Positions 58,376-64,000 of a stretch of DNA of 64,000 nt are shown one piece after another. The notes under the pieces were generated by a model that made no database searches, was not told the DNA's origin, and saw only the letters and a program-made list of their open reading frames with translations. The position numbers and the translations under genes are program-made. The DNA comes from Diogma glabrata (taxonomy: Eukaryota > Arthropoda > Insecta > Diptera > Cylindrotomidae). Each line of letters opens with the position of its first letter. Within the stretch, counting starts at the first letter, position 1. The DNA lies in assembly GCA_963693315.1 (NCBI GenBank), contig OY856187.1, positions 46,028,235 through 46,092,234 of the forward strand, given 5' to 3'.

Positions 58376-59142
58376 GGGTCATTCCAAAGTGACTAACGTA
58401 ACATTTATACCGAAATTCACAACTTTGTCCCCATATAACTAAAATAGTAAAGATTATTTAAAGCACTTGTTGACTTTTTAAAATGTAAATCGAGTTTATT
58501 TATCTAAATCAGTAAGCTTTTTTATTTAAATTAAAATTTTTAGATATTTTTTAAATAAAAATTTAAATGTGACTAACGTAACATTTTTTATACCATTAAA
58601 TTAACACCTAAATTATGAACCAAAATTCTCTAGATGTTGAAAATGTACATAAAATTTATTGATAAGTTTCTTCAATGCAATTAATGTATTTTTTAAAAAA
58701 GCCAATAACTTTTTTAAAAATATGTTAGTTTTTCATAAATTGACGCTTTTGATTAAAAGGATGTGTGACTAACGTAACGTGACTAACGTAACACAAAAGA
58801 ATTCATTTATTTAGAATGCTTACCTCATTTATTTGGAAAGCAAAGCAGTCCAATTCAGACACTCCAAACTTTAGCTTTCAGAAAATAAAAAGTCTAAAAC
58901 AATTCAGTTTATTATATTTGTGCTATGCTAAATTCTTTTTAGATATATTTTATTTCGTATTTTAAGCCTTTTTCACAACCATGCGCTTAATTGCATTCTA
59001 AACAAAATAACTAGATTGTAAATTTCACAGTTGTTGCCATATCTTATAGTAAAATATATTAAAAAAAATTGATAGGTCACAGTTACAGTTTTGTGAAGAA
59101 AAAAAAATTAGCTTGAAGGTTGACTTTAAAATGGAATGACCC
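58376..59142. mobile_element. MITE-like element with TACT flanks and repeated internal motif
   Basis: The ends GGGTCATTCCA (58376) and TGGAATGACCC (ending 59142) are perfect 11 bp inverted repeats. TACT immediately precedes the left end (58372-58375) and follows the right end (59143-59146), a likely 4 bp target duplication. The motif GTGACTAACGTAACATTT occurs at about 58390 and 58567, and GTGACTAACGTAAC twice more side by side at about 58765-58792. No ORF. The repeated motif could be the binding site for the transposase of an autonomous relative. Confidence 0.85.
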
Positions 59143-59149
59143 TACTGAG

Positions 59150-60020
59150 CTTAACTAAAACTAACGATTAAATATCTATCAATCTCCATATATTTGCGAA
59201 GCTGTCTGAAAACTATGAGTATGTTTAGTATTGGATAAAATCGTGGAATCTTAATTTTTCTTGAAATATGAGAAAACTCAAAAATAAAATCCTGAGCCAA
59301 AGCTTCAGAAAAAGGATTCCACATTATTACGATACACAAAAAATTTTTACCAATGAGAAAGAATCTAATATTTTCGTAATTCATTGATGACTCATGTTAA
59401 ACAAGTGACAAAGAAACGTACGTATCGATACTTTACCTTTGATATTGTTATCAACACTAAACGTTATCACATTGTAAATTTGCTAAAACTAGTTGTTAAA
59501 GCAAATTGAACACTGATAAGTAGCTATTATTTACATTACTTGTTCATAATTTTTTAAATTGTTCGTGTATTATCAAAATTATAAGTGTAAGTGTTGCAGT
59601 ATGAATAGGATTTTCCATATTAGTTTAACAACGAAGTCTAAATGAAGAACATTGAATTAGCATGTCATGACTTTTATTTTGTTTGTCGTATGAAACCTGT
59701 AAAGTTATACATATTTATTATACATAGTTATTATACATATTTAATATTTAATGGTAAGGAATTACCGTCATAAATTTTATTTTATTTTTGTATTAATTTA
59801 TCTTTCACGACAATCGGTGAGCGTTATCACAACGACATTACAATTACCTTACAATTTCAATAAACGCTAGTATGTAATAAATTTGTTGCGTTATAATTAC
59901 CTGGGTGATAAGGAATGCCCGCCCCTCCTCAAATTGCAAAATAGAAACATACAAGTTAAACGATTGAAACAATTGAATGCTCTCTGGTTTTTGGAGAACT
60001 GCTTATATTTCAGAATAATA
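59150..60020. other. Noncoding stretch, no recognised element
   Basis: AT-rich sequence without a gene or clear repeat. The 77-codon ORF at 59151-59384 (-) is unrecognised. Confidence 0.4.
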
Positions 60021-60023
60021 GTT

Positions 60024-61812
60024 ACTTCGGTCTGAAAGACCTAAGTATTACATTCATGAGCTCAAAGTGAAATTCTTACCCCCACTTTTTTTGTCATTTC
60101 TCGACGTTTTAGGACCTCCTTATTCTAAAAAAGAAAAAAAAAATGTATGTCTGCTGCCGTCATTACCTACGCTGCAGAGAAAACCGCCGGAAGGATTTAA
60201 AAATTTTTTTTTTCTAAAAATAGGTATACTCAAGGGACAGGTCCGAAAGGACGCTGTGTTCGATAACTGTACCGGAAGTGTGTCGAAAAATCATTATGTG
60301 TGTCAAAAATAGAAAACTTTCATATTTTTGGCTTAAAAAACGTTCATTTTAAGTGATTACGAGTAGGAACATTAAATTTGGAGAAATCTTGATGGTAGGG
60401 ATTGGTATGTGAGATCAAAAACTAGATTATTGCATTATTAGTTTGTCAAAAAAATGTTGTCAAGTGTGTCAAAAGAAAGATTTTTATTTATTTTTTTACC
60501 TAATTTTTTGGAAAAAAAATAAAATTAATTGTTTGTTTGAAATGAGATTTTATTATTATTAGTGAGAATTATGGCATTATAAGTTTGTCAAAAAAATGTT
60601 GTCAAGTGTGTCAAAAGATAGGTTTTTATTTATTTTTTAACCCAAATTTTTTAGAAAAAAATAAAATTAATAGTATGTATGACATGAAATTTTATTATTA
60701 TTATAAAGAATTATGGCATTATAAGTTTGTCAAAAAAATAATGTCAAGTGTGTCAAAAAATGATTTCATTTATTTTTTTAGACAAATTTTTTGAAATAAA
60801 AATGTAGCTGTTTTTATGACGTAAATGTAATTGAAAAAAATTGGACATGGACATTTTTGAATTTGTTATAGTTTTTGAAATATTTTTGGAATTTTGAAAA
60901 AAGTTTGTATTTTTGATTTTGTAATAATTTTTGCAATATTTTTAGAATTTTGGAAAAAGTTTTAATTTTTGATTTTGTAAGAATTTTTTGAATATTTTTA
61001 GAATTTTGAAAAATTTTTAATTTTTGATTTTATTATAATTTTTGGAATTTTGAAAAAATTTTCGATTTTGTAATAATTTTTCAATATTTTTAGAATTTTG
61101 AAAAAGTTTGAATTTTTAAGAATTTTTGGAATATTATTGGAATTTAGAAAAAGTTTAAATATTTGATTTTATTCTAATTTTTGGAATATTTTTGGAATTT
61201 TGAAAAAAGTTTCAATTTTTGATTTTGTTATAATTTTTGCAATATTTTTAGAATTTTGAAAAAAATAGAATTTTTGAATTTTATACATATGCATAGAATT
61301 TTGAAAAAAGTTTCATTTTTTGATTTTGTAAGAATTTTTGGAATATTTTTAGAATTTTGAAAAATTTTAAATTTTTGATTTTATTATAATTTTTGGAATT
61401 TTGAAAAAAGTTTGAATTTTTGATTTGTAATAATTTTTGAAATATTTTTAGAATTTTGGAAAAGTTTAAATTGTTAAGAATTTTTGGAATATTATTGGAA
61501 TTTAGAAAAAGTTTAAATATTTGATTTTATTCTAATTTTCGGAATATTTTTGGAATTATGAAAAAAGTTTGATTTTATTTAATTTAACAATAATTTTGGA
61601 ATTTTTATTTTAATTTTCCGGCAACGTATTGATCTTTCATGTTAGTTTTGTAATAAATTTTTAAACAGAGATAAAAAATACTTGTACTTTAACAAAGAGT
61701 TATGTTTGATATACATCGCTGCCCAAAACTAAAAACCATGTCCTCATAAAAGTTTTTTGCCGAAAACTACTTGATATCTTAGAGCTGTGAGATTTCAGCC
61801 CCTCCATATTTT
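60024..61812 (+). repeat. Family H repeat, longest copy
   Basis: Start hairpin ACTTCGGTCTGAAAGACC at 60024, then 'taagtattacattcatgag', 'cttacccccactttttttgt', 'gtaccggaagtgtgtc', three 'tgttgtcaagtgtgtcaaaa' modules with a period of about 120-140 bp (60450-60760), the minisatellite (about 60850-61600), and the end region 'ttccggcaacgtattg', 'tacatcgctgcccaaaac', 'gagctgtgagatttcagccc'. It best defines the family. ORFs at 60067-60312 and 60585-60794 are inside it. Confidence 0.92.
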
Positions 61813-61974
61813 TTTATTATAATTTTAGTTCATATTTCCACAGTTTTAGCAACCTTCGAATATTCGGACTCCTTAAATTCGTCTAAGGTTTGTTATAGGT
61901 ACTTTTAGAAGACATTCTAGAAATTGGTTTTGGCAGGTTTGGCACAGTTATGACATATAAAAATCTTCTTGGAA

Positions 61975-62122
61975 AATATGAAGGGGCTGAAATCTCAAGG
62001 CTCTGAGATATCAAGACTTCGATCTGTCTTAAAACTTATTATATAGTTTTCGGCAAAAGGCTTCTATAACGTCATTGTTTTTAGTATTGGGCAGCGATGC
62101 ATATTAAACATAAAACTCTTTC
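61975..62122 (-). repeat. Family H repeat, left part of a split reverse copy
   Basis: 'aaggggctgaaatctcaagg' to 'attaaacataaaactctt' is the reverse complement of the family H end region (28620-28757, 61680-61810). It stops where the tyrosine-recombinase element begins and resumes at about 63761. With 60024-61812 it forms a tail-to-tail inverted pair. Confidence 0.85.
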
Positions 62123-63613
62123 TGCACTCGAGTACCACAATACGACATATATCGAAACTCGTTTGAGTGCGGAAAAGTGAGTTATTTCCGCACTTATTTT
62201 TCATTTCAGCACTGATTTGTCATTTCCGCACTGCTGCCAATTTAAAAGACGAAACGGAGCGTTTGTGTTGGTAAACATTTTTATTAATAAAGTAGAAATG
62301 AATGAAAACATTACTTTTGACCAAAGTAGAAAGAACAATTATGCAATTTATTGAATGAATATCCTCCAGGAATTGGTGGTTGTGGCAAAGGCTCTCCAAC
62401 CACTTTCAAGTTTGTTCTTGTTTGACTCGAAATTATTGTAACAGTTGTACCGGCTGAAACATTGCCATTTTCAATGATTGATTTACTGGATTGAGCAGTG
62501 GTTGATGAGGTCGTTGAAACGTTATCAGCTCTAACAATGTTCGAACCCATGATACTGTCAGCAATTTTACGTTTATTGCTGAGCGAATGTTGAATGTGTT
62601 TTGCTGTAACCTTATCAGACTCCCAACCACCATGTTGCTTAATTGTAGCTAAATTCACACCCGAATCTGCCAACAAGGATGCAGACCATCGACGGAAGCA
62701 ATGACCAGCGTACTCACCCGGCGACGAAAGATTCAAGATAATTGCAATTGTTTTCGGATAGTCTCCAATCGTGATAATTCCGATCGACTGTATGATGCAT
62801 CGTCCCGATCACTTCCTTCGTTGATGACAAATTGTCGAATGATTTTGGTTTTTGTTTTCGGTACGGTAATTTTAATGCCATTGTCCATGTATTCGACATC
62901 CTTTACGTTCAAATTCAACCATTCGCTTCGTCGACAAGCACCATAGACACCGACAATAAGGGCCACCTTAAAATTGTGAGGTTAGGAAAATGAAAAAAAA
63001 AATTATCAGCAAATTTTGCCTTCGTAGCCAAATAAACATCGTCGGGAGCGTCCTTCAGGAATTTGTAGATTTCTTCAATGGTGAAGATTCTTGATTTCTT
63101 CGCAAAATAATTGTCATTTTGACGCTTCAAAAGAGGTCGCAAATTGTTGAATTTTGAGATATCGAAATTGTCCTTCACGTTCAACGTGGATTTTAACATT
63201 GAGTAAATGCTCCATGTAGTTGACGATTGGAATTGTTTCATCTCGGTATCGAAATAAGAGAGCAACTTATTTCCGTCAATTTTTTTCACTGCACCATTGT
63301 TTGAACGCTCGATACGTTTTTTCGTATTTTCTTTGGATATTACCGATAAACCTTGCAAAGCTCTTTCTGCTGCTCCTTCCAAATCGGAATCCTCCCCTGA
63401 GCTCATTTTTTGCAGTTTCTCAATAAAATACACGCGAAACGAAAACACGTTTGTAGTGTGGGAACAATCAAGAACAAATGACGTTTTTCCTTGCATATAA
63501 TCCAACTTGCATATTGTCAAGGCATTGTTGATCGATCAATACTTCGCGTAGTTTTTTTGTAGTAATTTTTGTAATTTTTTTTTATTTTTTGTCTATTGTG
63601 GTACTCAAGTGCA
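62123..63613 (-). mobile_element. Tyrosine-recombinase element (Crypton-like), inserted in family H
   Basis: TGCACTCGAGTACCACAATA at 62123-62142 is mirrored by TATTGTGGTACTCAAGTGCA at 63594-63613 (one mismatch). The interrupted family H copy resumes only at about 63761, so the inserted unit may extend to about 63760; the extra right part holds another TGCACTTG copy (63699-63716 on the complement) and the palindrome ATACTCGCTTCGCTCGTAT. Left subterminal sequence repeats CCGCACT/CAGCACT (62170-62230). Known Crypton elements are described as lacking terminal inverted repeats, so the matching ends are notable. Confidence 0.75.
62311..63406 (-). pseudogene. Tyrosine recombinase, one short intron, internally deleted
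   Basis: Likely start ATG at 63406 ('MSSGEDSDLEGAAERAL'); an ATG at 63520 in the same frame adds a 38-residue leader of uncertain reality. The core-binding part reads 'SSTTWSIYSMLKSTLNVKDN' and 'LKRQNDNYFAKKSRIFTIEE'. A 53 bp intron (63019-62967, GC...AG) rejoins in frame to the catalytic domain: 'VALIVGVYGACRRSEWLNLN' (first catalytic Arg region), 'KITVPKTKTKIIRQFVI'. After 'ETIRKQLQL' the frame changes and about 40-50 residues expected in the family are missing. It then continues 'LNLSSPGEYAGHCFRRWSAS' (H-x-x-R catalytic block), 'LATIKQHGGWESDKVTAKHI' (second His/Trp region; the nucleophilic Tyr position expected just after is not obvious). The C-terminal tail to 62311 is Ser/Thr-rich. Domain order fits phage-integrase-like recombinases of eukaryotic Crypton-type elements. 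The deletion and frame change make this copy probably inactive. Confidence 0.82.
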
Positions 63614-63760
63614 GAAAACGTGGTGTGCAACTCGTTTTGAAATTAATTTTGTTCAGCACACGTCCTAATTTTCAATACTCGCTTCGCTCGTATTGAAAAC
63701 TTATGACAAGTGCAGAAAAAATCTTCATTTCAAAACTTGTAGCACAAACTACTATTGTAC

Positions 63761-63900
63761 AGCTATTTTATCTCTGTTTACAAATTTATTACAAAACTAA
63801 CACGAAACATCAAAACGTTGGCTGAAAATTACAAAGATCATAAATTAAAATAATTTGGTGAAAAGATGATACACAGCAAACTACTAGAAAACCTCTCCAT
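63761..63900 (-). repeat. Family H repeat, right part of the split copy
   Basis: 'ttatctctgtttacaaattt', 'acaaaactaacacgaaacat', 'acaaagatcataaatt' and 'agcaaactactagaaaacct' continue the reverse-strand family H copy that stops at 62122. Confidence 0.85.
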
Positions 63901-64000
63901 TTAGTTTAGCGTTCACCAATTTCAACTGTTCAAAAACATACCTATTATCTACCAATACTCAAAATTTCCTATTAGTACAGAAAACTTCTCAGAACACGTT

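Noticed and set aside
62733..62966. Reading 62733-62966 as an independent gene starting at 62966
   Set aside because: The 62966 codon is GTG at a splice acceptor; the frame continues the recombinase from exon 1, so it is an exon.
1..64000. CRISPR arrays, rRNA, tRNA, telomeric TTAGG repeats or bacterial-type genes
   Set aside because: None was seen; the regular repeats found are tandem satellites or transposon parts.

Overview
The window looks like one piece of an AT-rich animal nuclear genome, most likely an arthropod and probably an insect. Two intron-containing host genes are recognisable, both on the + strand. The first is the C-terminal half of a TMEM164-like membrane protein (exons 5318-5513, 6113-6213, 6282-6638). 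The second is a complete 513-codon sugar transporter of the facilitated trehalose transporter (Tret1-like) major facilitator type (exons 32386-32490, 32599-32734, 37436-37644, 51892-52983). No operons, bacterial signals, tRNA, rRNA or CRISPR arrays were seen. The order of the organism cannot be fixed from this sequence alone.

Almost everything else is mobile or repetitive DNA, much of it nested. Region by region: 1-2000, a ~250 bp tandem array, a (TA)n tract and a duplicated ~150 bp block; 2600-5200, pieces of a minisatellite-bearing repeat (called family H here) upstream of the TMEM164 exons; 10119-12204, a 2.1 kb foldback element with ~550 bp inverted arms around an extremely A/T-only core; 14100-18050, a decayed direct-repeat pair, a MITE-like element and a palindromic repeat (family P); 18275-21990, three LINE copies in the same orientation, including an RTE-like insertion with perfect 9 bp target duplications; 22500-24750, more family H plus a hAT remnant with exact 8 bp target duplications that itself carries another inverted-repeat element.

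The Tret1-like gene spans about 20.6 kb because two introns have filled with transposons. The last intron (37645-51891) holds a 5'-truncated LINE with an ~835-codon open frame, a ~200 bp T-rich tract, a family P copy, a 3.9 kb transposon with ~600 bp terminal inverted repeats and a decayed transposase-like gene, a near-perfect 244 bp palindrome, and a Ty3/Gypsy reverse-transcriptase relic. After the gene come family H copies, LINE and mariner relics (56945-58140), a MITE with TACT flanks and a repeated internal motif (58376-59142), and a tyrosine-recombinase element with a short intron and matching inverted 20 bp blocks (62123-63613) that split a family H copy.

The most unusual items are the tyrosine-recombinase element, the long-inverted-repeat transposon with an unassigned transposase-like gene, the foldback with its A/T-only core, and family H (hairpin end plus internal ~50 bp minisatellite). 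Family labels H, P, J (a jockey/CR1-like LINE), R and S are mine, for cross-reference within this annotation.
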